Source of the DNA: Terana coerulea | Lineage: Eukaryota; Basidiomycota; Agaricomycetes; Polyporales; Phanerochaetaceae | DNA length: 32,352 nt | Reading direction: 5' to 3' | Assembly: GCA_024811115.1 (NCBI GenBank) | Contig: JAKOGH010000675.1 | Location: 1 to 32,352, forward strand | Shown here: positions 10,589 to 20,369 of the stretch, piece after piece | Layout of the letters: every line of letters starts with the position of its first letter | Numbering within the stretch: position 1 is the stretch's first letter | Translations under genes and position numbers: made by a program | Notes under the pieces: generated by a model | The model's database searches: none | What the model was told of the DNA's origin: nothing | The model's input: the letters and a program-made list of their open reading frames with translations, nothing else

Positions 10589-12806
10589 TCAGCCTGCTGC
10601 CTGCGGAGACGCGATGGCAACGTTCAATGCGGGCGCAGCAGCAAGTATCCCAGGCGGCGGCGGCTTCGCAGACGGCGCACCGACGGGCAGCGGCACGCGC
10701 GTCCAGTCTGGCAAGATGCTACGCACCGTCGAGCGCGGCACGTGAGGCGCGTCCTCTACGTCCCCATCCGTTTCCGTCTGCGCGTCCGCCTCGTCCCACC
10801 GCTCCCGCGGCACCTCCGCGCCCCCCGTCTTGAGGGCCCTGCACACACGGCCGGTCAGCCTGTCGGACACTCGCAGAGAAAGAGAGACGAGAGAGAACGC
10901 ACCCGGCGAGGGAGCCGCCGACCCACGGCAGGCATGCAGGCGTGAACGCGGGTGCCTTGCCTGCGTTCGGGATCGTGCGCGCCGACGTCGGCGGTGGCGG
11001 CGTCGGGTGGTTCAGCAGCGCGATGTGCGGCGCGAGCGGGCGCAGCGTGGCATAGCGGTCGTACGCCGCGGGGCGCGGCGCCGTGCGGCGTGGCATGGTG
11101 CCCGCGGGCGGCGAGGACGGGCTGGCGGGACAGGGCGCGGAGCAGCTCGGCGTGCAGGCGCGGGAGGAAGCCGGGGAGCATGGGGGTCCCGCCGACGACG
11201 AGCAGCGCGGACGCGAGCGACTTCCGGAGATCCACCGGTACCTGGGGTGCAAAGGCAATCAGCAATCAAGACCCCCACCAGACGAGTGGACGCAGGGGCA
11301 CGACGAGTCATCGGAAGCTGATCGTGGAAGTGGGGGCGTTGTAGGCATGTGAAAGGAGTGACGGTACCTTGAGAAGGGAGTCTAGTATCACCTCCGCGAC
11401 GCTGCTTTCGTCGACGTCTCCTCCTTCGAAGAGGACCTCGGCCGCTCGTTCCCTTATCCAGCCGGGAATGACCAGAGTTCCGCGTCCGGTGCCTGTCTGC
11501 TGCGAAGCAGGGGCGTCCACGCGGATGCGGAGGTCTGTCGCTGTCGAATGACGTTGATACATGTTGGCCAACGCCTGCAGATGGTTCTCGCCCGGCCGCG
11601 GGCGGTCGAGAGAGGACGGCACGTTAGAATGCGAGACCATGGAGAAATCCGACGACGCCGGTACACCCCAGCTGTGACGCAGAGGCATCACTCTGGGTCT
11701 GACTTCGTACATCGGCTGAGACGCGTTCGTAGTCGGATTCAGACCTGCCAGCTTCTGAGGGCGTCGCCTCGGACGGCGGCTGGCTGTCGTACGGCGTCGA
11801 AAACGCTGGTCGTATATCCGCGTCCAATGCTTCTCCCACGAAACAGCATCGCGTCTTGATGTCTTCGATGAGCGCATCTGTGAGCACCTCATCCGGGACG
11901 CGTGTGGCGCGGGAGGACGCAGGGACTTGCGATGTGACGGTGAGGGTTTCTGGAGGCGGGTGGTACGTCCCGAATAGCAGGAGCAGAGCCTTGAGATGGG
12001 TGGACAGGCGGCTTCCAGCAAGCGGCGAAGCGCGAAGATGCGGGAATAATGGTCTCGACGAATATATCTGCTAAACTTGAGCATCAACCACACAGACTGA
12101 GGGAGCCTTCACGCACCGGCAGAGCTATTGACTCCGAGATGCCCGCAGTCCAGGACTAGCCCCGTCGACCCGTCCCGCCGCTAACAAAGCGAGCAGATGG
12201 CTCGACGCAAACGATATTGAGGGAACCTGCAGGGAGCTAAAGCCGCGCCAAGTTTACCGAGAACTGGGGCGTACCTGCAGGTTATTGAACAGTATGCGGG
12301 CGAGAGCCTCTTTGACGTGCAGAGGCAGCAGCGGCTGCTCGACCACGATCACCTTGCGCGACTTGGGGTCCGTCAACAGTGAGCTTGTCAAGAGGGAGGT
12401 CAGACGGATATCTTCACAGAACGACAACGCGCGCATACTCGTGAAACACGGCGCGCAGGCTCTTCTGCAGCCTGGCGTCGAGCAGCTTGTCCTCCTCTTC
12501 TCTCTCCCCAGCCGCCGCCGCCCGGTTGAGCGTCCACAAAGCCTCGCCCGCCTCGCCCCCCGCGCAAAACACGTCCCTCGGCTTCCCTTCGCCACTAAAC
12601 CCAACCTTCCACACCCGCGAGCCTGGGTCGAGTATGATGCGGTCTTCGGTCCCGTACAGCGAGTGCCGGCGGGCGGTGGTGTAGTGCGGCGAAGACTGGA
12701 TGATGTTGATGTTGGTGGTCGCTGTGCGCGTGGTCTGTGGTGTAGCTAGCGGGGTAGTCGTTTCATAGTGGGTCCCTCTCCTCGGCGTTGTGGGCACGGT
12801 GGACAT
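10589..12806 (-). pseudogene. ARP10: Actin-related protein Arp10-like (dynactin), six exons with four apparent one-base frameshifts
   Basis: Proposed exons are 12806-12439, 12383-12275, 12226-12117, 12070-11368, 11241-10903 and 10838-10589. Introns have GTATGC, GTACGC, GTGCGT, GTACCG and GTGCGT donors and AG acceptors; introns 1 and 5 have CTGAC branch points. Actin-fold landmarks in order are YGTEDRIILDPGSRVWKVGF (phosphate loop 1), KVIVVEQPLLPLHVKEALAR, LVLDCGHLES, LIEDIKTRCCFVGEA, TLVIPGWIRERAAEVLFEGG, ALLVVGGTPMLPGF, and APAFTPACLPWVGGSLAG. Arp10/Arp11 caps the pointed end of the Arp1 filament in dynactin and supports dynein transport. Four places each carry one base too many: GGGG at 12160-12163, GG at 12134-12135, one between 11640 and 11760, and CCC near 11114-11120. 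Without them the exons give 624 codons. All are +1, three in G/C runs, so either assembly error or a recently dead gene. The third could instead be a 46-nt intron. Confidence 0.83.
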
Positions 12807-13582
12807 AGGTCAAGCAGAGGCGTTTGATAGTATACACAGGAACAGGAAGGGTGGCGGTCGAGGGATGCGGTGCAGCAAAATTCGTGCAAGTCGCGCTGTT
12901 CAGACAAGCGGGCGCTAACCTGCCGCCGCAGCCCGCGCCACAAGTTCGAATTGATGCGCCGTCTCTCCATTTCAAGATGAAGGGCGCACAACTGCATCCA
13001 TTAAATGGCTCAGCTGGCGGCGACGTCGCGACAACGACAACCGACGCTACGTCCGCGCCGACAGGCAACAGCTACCAATCTCGCACTGTGCCAATCTCGT
13101 CGGAGCGGGTCGTGCCCGACTGCTGACTCCCAGCAAGCTACAAAAAACTGAAATGACGAAGGAAACCAAAAGAAACCCCTAGAAAACACTTGCAGCATTC
13201 ATAACCAGTTCGCAGCAGTGAACACTGAGATTGTTCGTATGTCACATGATAGGGTTTAATTTAGCAATTCGTAGGACAGACTCGTCTGGCTAGCGGCTAA
13301 TCCAAGGTACCAGGTCAGCGGGCAAGCGGGTCTGGAAGCGTTGAGACTTGAATGTCGGGAAAGCAGAGCCAACCACTCAGCTCTGATGCATTGCTGTACG
13401 CCAAGCCCTAAGTAAAATGAAGGGCAAAGAAAATGCGCGAGTACCTACTAGGGATGTGCTGGGCAAACAGCAACATCTGCTGCGACAGTCTAGTGTTGTT
13501 GCATGAGACATGCTCTTCGTACTTCTGAAATTGCAGTGAGAACACATACCTTACTGGCCCTGCAATCAACATCCAAATCGCT
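12807..13582. other. Intergenic: Arp10 5' flank and F-box copy B 3' flank
   Basis: The part next to 12806 should hold the Arp10 promoter; no TATA box is obvious. Short open frames on both strands (12763-13126) overlap and resemble nothing known. The part from about 13330 to 13582 resembles the 3' flanks of other F-box copies (shared AATGTCGGGAAAGCAGAGCC-type block, also seen near 25410), so the duplicated unit extends beyond the F-box stop codon. Confidence 0.5.
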
Positions 13583-15095
13583 TCAAGCCTGCAGAACCCC
13601 GAGTTCATGCAGCCGTGGAAAGACACTAGAGCTGACAAATCTTGACAGGTCCGCTTGCGTGTACGCTGCCGGACAATGCTCTTCCACGTCCAGAGGCTGG
13701 CTGAGATAGTTGTTGTCTTCGGTTTTTAAGGTGTGCCAGTTGACGAGGACGCGCCCCAGGCGTTTCTGTTCCACCATTGCCACCAGCACATTCTCTGCTT
13801 CGGCGAGGAAAGACAGGGCGCTCTGTACTTTCTGGAGTATCCGTTCGAAGCCATAGAGATAGGGCACACGGGGGAGTAGCATAATTTCTATGTAATCCAT
13901 GGACGATGATTCAGGGAGTAGGAGTAGGCAGGTTTTTAGCTCTGCCCATATGCCGTCCCCATCTGGCATGCTGTAAGACAATCCAATGCACAGACGGAGC
14001 GCTCGCAGATTGCTACCCAGAGATATGCATTGCTGCGTCTCGCCATTCCCGACCCATACTAGCACGCCAATTCAGTTTACGATGAAACAGTGGATGTTCA
14101 AGATGTTGGACGTACCACCGACGTGTTCCAACGTATCATAATTCAACTCAATTCCGCCCTCGGCAAACGAAATGAACCTCCAGCCGGCCTCGAGTCGCGT
14201 CAGTGCGCACATCATGTCTGTCCTGGTGCTGAACACACGCATGATGTCGTACACCACCGTGCGGTCGTAGACGAGCGATGATATGCGCGGCACAGTTTTC
14301 GCAACGGCGGTCCAGTCTACCTCAGTGGTGAGGCGGTCAATCGAGCTTGCGCTGAACCGTGCCGGCCCAAAGCGTAACTCATTGAGCGTGCTGAAGCAAG
14401 TCAACATGTAGCACAGCGCCGCAGCGGAAGGAGGGTGACTGTAGGCATCGGTGTAAATCAAGCTGTCGAGGGACAACCTATTAGTAGGACGGCCGGTGAT
14501 GCTAGCACGGCATGGGAAGTGGAGGATGCCGCGCAACTCCAAGGATCGAAGCGCAGGGAAGAGGGGAGGTAGTCTTCAAACAAATCCACCAAGTCCATGT
14601 CCCAGATAGTCATTGCGCTCGGTAGTGCAAAGATGGTGAGGTGTCGCACTACATGCGGATTCTTCAGGAATGGCGCACTTCGCACGAAGTCCTGGATGAG
14701 AAGAAGCTTCCTCCCGTGAAACCGTGAAGGCCCCTCTGCTTCGGTTACACAAGGGAACGAGAGGGAGCGAAAGCACTCTTCGGCGAATGCGGCGTGCCAC
14801 GCCTTTGAGCCCAGGGAGCCCGCAAGCAGAGTCGCCCTCGCACGTGCCTTTCGTCGAGTCGTGAAGTCGTCGTGGGCGACCAAATCGACGATGATACGCA
14901 AGATATCGTACGGGAGTTTGCCGCCACCATACTCGATGGTGGATTCCTGCAGGAAGGTAGACGTATCGGGTGGATGCGCAATCGACCGCTCTGTGGTGGA
15001 CTGGTCTGTAGCCTGTCCGACACCTGTCTATGAGAACGTGGGGAAATGGATTTTACTACGTGAGCGTTATAATCACCTAATCGGCTGCTTACCAT
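13583..15095 (-). pseudogene. F-box-like protein, copy B (single frameshift)
   Basis: The ATG at 15095-15093 touches the GTAAGC donor of intron 1. The acceptor is CATAG at 15030-15028. Exon 2 (15027-14116) reads TGVGQATDQSTTERSIAHPP, then GGGKLPYDILRIIVDLVAHD (F-box-like) and LGSKAWHAAFAEECFRSLSF. Intron 2 is 14115-14059 (GTACGT...CTAG, 57 nt). Exon 3 (14058-13583) is open to the conserved FPRLHELGVLQA stop. One base is missing near 14568 in a C/T run, right after DLVDLFEDYLP, where copy C reads LFPALRSLEL in frame. Everything else is open, so this is a recently disabled copy or an assembly error. It faces a divergent small secreted-protein ORF across ~300 bp. Confidence 0.8.
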
Positions 15096-15395
15096 TCGAA
15101 TAGTTTCGGAGGCACCTGGAATTGACGAACGCTATTATTATGTGAGTTTATGTGAGCGACACAATGGTTGAGGATACGTGGTCACTGTCACAGCCGAGAC
15201 GAAACGGCTGTCACGGTCTCGCCGAGCACAGTGACCGAAAGCTTTGATCCGCCGTGCATGCTTCCCGTCACTGAGCTCAATGTCACGCGCGTGCTCGGCA
15301 GCCGAACGACTTCAGCATTTCAACGTTCAACAACGTTCAACAGTGATAGCGAGAACAGCCCTTTTCTCTCTACACTCCTTTACACCTTTTATTGC
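15096..15395. promoter_or_regulatory. Divergent intergenic region of the F-box / secreted-peptide module
   Basis: Blocks of this 300-bp stretch recur upstream of copy C (17888-18083 plus 18809-18890) and of copy D/E (22661-23000). Shared pieces include ...CTTTGATCC...CGTGCTTC, GTCAC...CAATGTCACG and CAGCC...TTCTCTCTACACT. It therefore belongs to the duplicated unit and probably contains promoters for both directions. Individual elements were not identified. Confidence 0.5.
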
Positions 15396-15564
15396 ATGAC
15401 CATGAAGACTTACGCCGCGATCCTTGGTGGATTTGCCCTCGGCGGCATAGCCCGCGCGTCCATCTACACGGTGAGTTATTCGAAAATGGTGCACTGCTAC
15501 CGAGTTTTGACGTGGATTTTAGGTCACAGTTAGGATAGATGAGACCACAGCATACTGCCGCTGA
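15396..15564 (+). CDS. Small signal-peptide ORF (38 aa), probably truncated
   Basis: ATG 15396 (a second in-frame ATG is at 15402) opens MTMKTYAAILGGFALGG and continues IARASIYT, a good secretory signal peptide (short basic start, hydrophobic core, small residues before a likely cleavage after ARA). The codon ACG is followed by GTGAGT at 15471, and a 52-nt intron ends TTTTAG at 15522. Exon 2 then gives VTVRIDETTAYCR and a TGA at 15562-15564. The mature part would be about 16 residues, so this is probably the 5' end of a longer secreted-protein gene joined to unrelated sequence; the old duplication unit starts at about 15540. A decayed relative of the same start lies near 23010. No function can be named. 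Confidence 0.4.
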
Positions 15565-16170
15565 GTGAGTGCTGCGCTGCTGGAGATCGAATTTCTGGTG
15601 AATGCGTGTCGTGAGGCGTATCAATAAATTCCATGCCAGCGCACCACCGACTGATACAGTGCGGTTTGCATTTGTTGAGTGTGTTGCGTGCAGTCGCTTT
15701 GGGATACTCTGGGTACCGACGGGGACACACCCGGGATTGGTGCAGGGATAACTCAGAGGCACGCGTACGCGGTCAGGATTCCTCTCCTTCAGTGACCAAT
15801 CGTGACGTGGATGCATGCATTTTCCTCGCAGAACGCGGCATCTCGACACACTGGCACCCCTGATTATGTAGTGATCGCACTAGCAAAAAAATGGGCACTC
15901 AATTACCAACTTATGCAGCGGCATAGTCACATACCGTCCAAACGCTATGAAGGGTATGGCGTGCTCTGCGTACAACATCCAAGAGCCCTCGCACGACGCA
16001 ACGGCGACCGACAATGTTTGACTGTGCTCGGTGCATTCACGGGAACATCCAACGGCCGGCCTCCGTGGGCGTACGTGGGCGCGGCCTGATACGCCCGCGC
16101 CGGTGCGTATTTAGCTCGCGGATTCATCAAGCAAATTCGGTCGAGGAGAAGACGCCGTGCGCTCCAAGCT
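15540..16170 (+). repeat. Old inverted dispersed duplication, unit 2 (partner 5020-5650)
   Basis: Several blocks are reverse complements of blocks in 5020-5650, in the same order, with divergence and gaps. Examples are GATACAGTGCGGTTTGCATT near 15653, the GACACACTGGCACCCCTGAT block near 15846, ACCGTCCAAACGCTATGAAG near 15932, and TACGCCCGCGCCGGTGCGTA near 16091. It lies between F-box copies B and C, whereas unit 1 lies 3' of copy A in the reverse orientation. Confidence 0.65.
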
Positions 16171-16377
16171 GACATGGATGTATTGCTGTACGGTAAGTTC
16201 CAGGTCAAACGAACGAAGAGCCGAGCGTACAACTACTTATGAGGGGACGCGCTGCATGCTGAGCAAACGGCAGCATCTGCAATGATAGTGTTGTCAGACG
16301 AGACATGTTCTTTGTATTTTTGAAAGTGCAGTGAGAATACATACTCTACTAGCCCTGCAGCTAACATCCGAATGGCT

Positions 16378-17887
16378 TCAAGCCTGTACGACTCCAAGTT
16401 CATGCAGCCGCGGAAAGAGGCTGGAGGCGGTAATTCTTGACAGCCCCGCTTGCGTGTACACTGCCGGACGAAGCTCTTCTACGTCCAGAGGCTGGTTGAG
16501 ACGGTTGCCAGCGTCGACAGTGAGCCAGGTAACGAGGACGCGCCCCAGACGTTTCTGTTCCACCATTGCCACCAGCACACTCTCCGCTTCGGGCGCGGCC
16601 AACCGGCCCCTCTGTACTTTCTGGAGTATTTTCTCGAAGTTGCCATAGAGATAGGGCTGATCGGCGTATAGTGCAATCTCTATGTAATCCAGGGATGATG
16701 TCCTGGGGAGCCGGAGTAGACAGAATTTCAGCTCGACCCATGGTACGCTGTCGAACTCGTCTGATATGAGGCGAAGCAGTAAAAAGCCCAGACGGAGTGA
16801 TCGCAGATTGTCACCCTGAGATAATTGCCATTGCTGTATCCCCAAGGTCCCAAGCCATACTAGCACACTGATTTAGTTTATGAAGAGACAGTAGGTGTTC
16901 ACGATGTTGGACGCACCGCCAATGTGTGTCAATGTATCACGATTAAACTCGAACCCGCCCCCAGGAAAGGAAGGGTGCCTCCAGCCAGGGTCGAGTCGCG
17001 TCACTGTGCGCAATATGTCCGTCCTGGCGCTGAACACACGCATGATGTCGTGGTATACCACGCGGTCGTAGACGAGCGATGATATGCGCGGCACCACTCG
17101 CGCCACGCTGGTCCAGTCTACCTCGGTGGCGAGGCATTCAAGCGAGCTCGAGTTGAACCGTATCGTTCCAAAACGTAACTCATGGAGCGTGCTGAAGCAA
17201 GTCAAGATGTAGCACAGCGCCGCACCGGAATTCGAAGGAGAGCGCCCATAGATATTTGTGACAAGCAAGCTCTTGAGGGACAGTGCACCAGGATGGCCGG
17301 CGATGCTAGCGCGGCAAGGGAGGTGGAGGATGCTGCCCAACTCCAAGGATCGAAGCGCGGGAAAGAGGGGGAGGTAGTCTTCAAACAAATCCACCAAGTC
17401 CATGTCCCAGTAACTTCTTGTGCTCGATACCCCAAAGATGGTAAGGTGATGCACAACATGTTGCGCCCTCTGGAATGGCGGACTTCGCACAAAGTCCTGG
17501 ATAAGAAGAAGCTTCTTCCCGGTAAACTGTGAAGGCCCCTCTGCTTCGGCAACACAAGGAAACGAAAGGGAGCGAAAGCACTCCTTGGCGAATGCGGTGT
17601 GCCACGCCTTTGAGACCAGGGAGCCCGCAAGCAGAGTCGCCTTTGCACGTGCCTTTCGTCGAGTCGTGAAGTCGTCGTGGGCAACCTGATCGACGATGAT
17701 ACGCAAGATATCGTAAGGCAGTTTGCCACCACTATACTGAACGGTCGATACGTGGAAGGCAAACACGTCGGGTAGGTGAGCCGTCGACTGCGCTGTATCC
17801 AGTTCGAAATCTGTCTATGAGAATGTAGCAAAATGTATTATAGTCCTGCGCGTAAGCAGTATAATCGAATCTGCTCACCGTTCGCAT
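16378..17887 (-). CDS. F-box-like/LRR-type protein, copy C (intact, 462 aa)
   Basis: This is the only copy that stays open throughout. Exon 1 (17887-17879) is ATGCGAACG followed by GTGAGC. Exon 2 (17814-16917) begins TDFELDTAQSTAHLPDVFAF and holds the F-box-like region from GGKLPYDILRIIVDQVAHDD (residues about 32-51) to LVSKAWHTAFAKECFRSLSF. The conserved DMDLVDLFEDYLPLFPALRS and a leucine-rich half follow. Intron 2 is 16916-16860 (GTGCGT...CTAG, 57 nt). Exon 3 (16859-16378) includes ESVLVAMVEQKRLGRVLVTW and ends FPRLHELGVVQA. F-box proteins link substrates to SCF ubiquitin ligases through Skp1; the C-terminal half would choose the substrate, which is unknown. The start is fixed by the matching micro-exon in copies A, B, D/E and F/G. 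It could still be unexpressed. Confidence 0.82.
17879..17887 (-). promoter_or_regulatory. Initiator micro-exon ending at the intron 1 donor
   Basis: The coding part of exon 1 is only three codons (ATG CGA ACG) and is followed at once by GTGAGC; ACC precedes the ATG, a good Kozak context. The same arrangement occurs in copy A (ATGCGAATG then GTGAGC at 2719-2733), B (ATG then GTAAGC at 15095), D/E (ATG then GTAAGC at 22660) and F/G (ATG then GTGAGC at 30425). Confidence 0.7.
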
Positions 17888-18083
17888 GGTACTGAAGACA
17901 CTTGGTACTAAAGAGAGCCGTTGTTGTGCGGGTTGGTGTAGGAGGCGCAAATGACGAGGCTGCGTATTCGGAGTCAAGAGTTGAAACCACCGGTACTTAC
18001 GAAATGACTGTCACGTTCTCGCCGAGAGCCGTGACCGAGCGCTATGAACGCTTTGATCCACCACGCGTGCTTCTCGTCACTAA

Positions 18084-18808
18084 GGGCCTGTTCGGTAACG
18101 CGTGAAGTGAAGTGAAGCGCGGAAGCGCCCGTCACGCTCGCACGCACTCGTGACGCCGTGCTGTGGGCGGCAGTCACACTTCAACCGGGCTTGCTCCCTC
18201 CTTCCATCTAAAAAGGGGTCGACGTTTTACATAACATGTAGTAGAGTACAGTAAGTTCTTGGGAGCCAGTAAGAGATCCTTCTTTGGCGTGGGCTTGGCC
18301 TGGCCCTACAGAATTTTCGATAGCAGCCTATGAGCAGAGGCGCCCTACGGTGACTACAGGGGTATAGCCCTACACCAGCCTACCGTATAAGCCATGACAT
18401 CTTGTTGCCTCACTGAATGTAGCCAATAGGATCGCGAGATTGTAATATATGTTACAGCAGTAAAAGAGAATATATTGGGGACACAAGCGTGCAGAATATA
18501 GCTCTACAAGTGAATGGGAAACTCATACAAGGCGGCAAGGCTGACAATGGCCTCCCTCTCAAAGAGCTTAAGCATACAGCCGTTCACCTCATCATCATTT
18601 CTATTACTGCTGCTGTAGCCTTTATTGAACCCCAAAGTAGAACAGGTAAGGGAAGTCAGAGAGCTCAAAAAACGCGAAGAGGTAAAGCAGAGCCGCACAG
18701 AAATTGCAGCGCGGTCACACAGCTGTCACAAATCATCACACATCAGTCACTCGACTCACACGGGCGCTTCCGCGCTTCACTTCACTTCACGTGTTACCGA
18801 ACAGGCCC
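18084..18808. mobile_element. PIF/Harbinger (Tourist-like) MITE, 725 bp, TSD TAA
   Basis: The left end GGGCCTGTTCGGTAACGCGT and the inverted right end GGGCCTGTTCGGTAACACGT pair over about 49 bp, continuing through GAAGTGAAGTGAAGCGCGGA and AGCGCCCGT. The element is flanked by TAA at 18081-18083 and at 18809-18811. A GGGCCTGTT-type end with a TAA target duplication is characteristic of PIF/Harbinger and Tourist-like MITEs. The interior has no transposase; the 132-codon frame at 18489-18887 crosses the right end and is not credible. The empty site can be read in paralogous copy B (15270-15290), where the flanks are contiguous. Confidence 0.88.
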
Positions 18809-19027
18809 TAAGTTCAATGTCACGCGCGCGCGCTTGGCAGGCTTGACTCAGAGCCGAATGACCTCGACGGCGACGACCATGAATTAATCATCACATTGTA
18901 AGACATACACATCTGCTTGAGGCTCTACATGTAATGCGGGAAAATCTGATTCACATCGGAACATCGGTGTGTGTGCAGTGCCCAGCTTGCTGCTTTACTG
19001 ACCCCTACTGTCAAACTCCGGACGACT
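18809..19027. other. Remnant of the F-box upstream module and 3' flank
   Basis: After the MITE the sequence resumes the copy C upstream module (CAATGTCACGCGCGCGC, compare 15280) for about 80 bp and then passes into sequence preceding the 3' end of copy D/E. No separate feature was seen. Confidence 0.45.
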
Positions 19028-19220
19028 TCAAGCCTGCAGGACTCCAAGTTCGTGCAACCGTGGAAAGACATGGGAGGCGGCAAATCTTGACAGATCTGCT
19101 TGCGTGTACGCCGCAGGACGAAGCTCTTCCGGATCCAGTGGCTGGCCGAGATAGCTGGCGTTGTTGAGAGTGTGCCAGGTAATGATGATGCGCCCCCACA
19201 TCTGGGGAAAAAGCACAGGT

Positions 19221-19257
19221 GGTCCAGAGCGCTCCGACTGCTCTGGACCACCTGTAT
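19221..19257. repeat. Subterminal hairpin in the 2.1-kb element
   Basis: A perfect 14-bp inverted repeat, AGGTGGTCCAGAGC and GCTCTGGACCACCT, separated by 9 bp. The core GTGGTCCAGA recurs near the other end (about 21249). Subterminal repeats of this kind are transposase-binding sites in CACTA-type elements; binding here is inference. Confidence 0.7.
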
Positions 19258-19574
19258 CGCTGGACCTAACCCCCTGTCCATACCACCTCAGACCACACCC
19301 ACAGAGATCCAGACCGGCATGTACCCCTCCATACCCATGGTATCCACTGCATTGATGTACAGACTAGCCCATACATCAAAGGTCCAGAAGGTCTGTGGGG
19401 TATAGATCACTTTATCTCAACCAACCATTACTAATACCACACACAATAGCTTATTCAAAATATTATATTATTGCATACAATACCAAGCATACATGGCACA
19501 TTGTAGATACAGCAATGAACGGAGTGTGTATCTCACTCAGCCTCACCAATTCTCCATGCCTGGCATAGCAGGGC

Positions 19575-20369
19575 TCATATAGGCAGGGCAGGCCACATAC
19601 TCATACTCATGTCGCCGTGCGCATGGTACAGCTTTGCACTTGCAGTCTGCATGTTCAGGACCGCAAGCGCGAGTTTGAAGTCACCACAGCCATGCGTGTC
19701 GAGGGCGGTGTACAGCATCGGCAAAGTGTGCGGCTCCATGACCTGCATGACATTGGGGTGACCGGCGTGCAGTGACACCGAAGGCGTGGGCTGTGCATTC
19801 AACTTGCCCAATGTAGAAGAGAGCGCAGCTGTGGGGCGGCAGGGAGCCAAGTCACGTCGCTATGCATGGATACCATAAGTGGCTGCAGTCGAGAGGTCCA
19901 CCTAGCTTGCTCACCGGGTACTTCCCTTTGTCTGCCCGTCGGAAGTGTGCGCGTCGGATGCAGGTCTTTTCGTTGGTGCAAAAGCCTAGGAGGTGTGCCT
20001 TCGTGAGGAAACGAAGCCAATGCCTGAGGCAGAGACCTATCCGGCACTCGCCATCAGAACTTTGGTCATGATGAGCTGCATGGTCTACAGTAGGAGATAT
20101 GAGAAAGACGGCCAGATTTGTAAACAGGTCGACGCACCAGATAGGTCCCTCATTCGTGCCAAGTTTGAACAGACGAGGCTGCGCTATACCTCAGTGACAA
20201 CATCATTAAATGGATAAGGGAACTTACTGAGTGTTTTATTGAGCAGAAGCAGAGAGTCGTAAAGGTTGAGCACGTTGTTAGTGAGAGGAACATTGTGTAA
20301 GAGTGTGGAGGAGGAAGAAGAGTGATGCGGGCAAATGCGCACGTAAACTTCCCCATCAACAATAGGCAC
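19575..20369 (-). pseudogene. Decayed coding remnant inside the 2.1-kb element, function unknown
   Basis: Three minus-strand fragments in different frames look protein-coding. They are IPIVDGEVYVRICPHHSSSS to FPYPFNDVVTE (20369-20190), GFCTNEKTCIRRAHFRRADK to KLGGPLDCSHLWYPCIAT (about 19990-19860), and HPNVMQVMEPHTLPMLYTAL to LALAVLNMQTASAKLYHAHG (about 19780-19610). Stops and frame changes separate them, and FNDVVTE is followed by a GTATAG that could be a splice donor. The Cys/Arg-rich middle piece might be a metal-binding region. I do not recognise the family. It could be captured host sequence or an eroded transposase. Confidence 0.35.

Noticed and set aside
18489..18887. 132-codon open frame as a transposase
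   Set aside because: It crosses the right terminal inverted repeat of the MITE into host sequence and has no transposase motifs.
19028..19281. Separate truncated F-box gene
   Set aside because: The coding sequence continues exactly from the fragment ending at 21301 once the 2.1-kb element is removed, so it is the 3' part of copy D/E.
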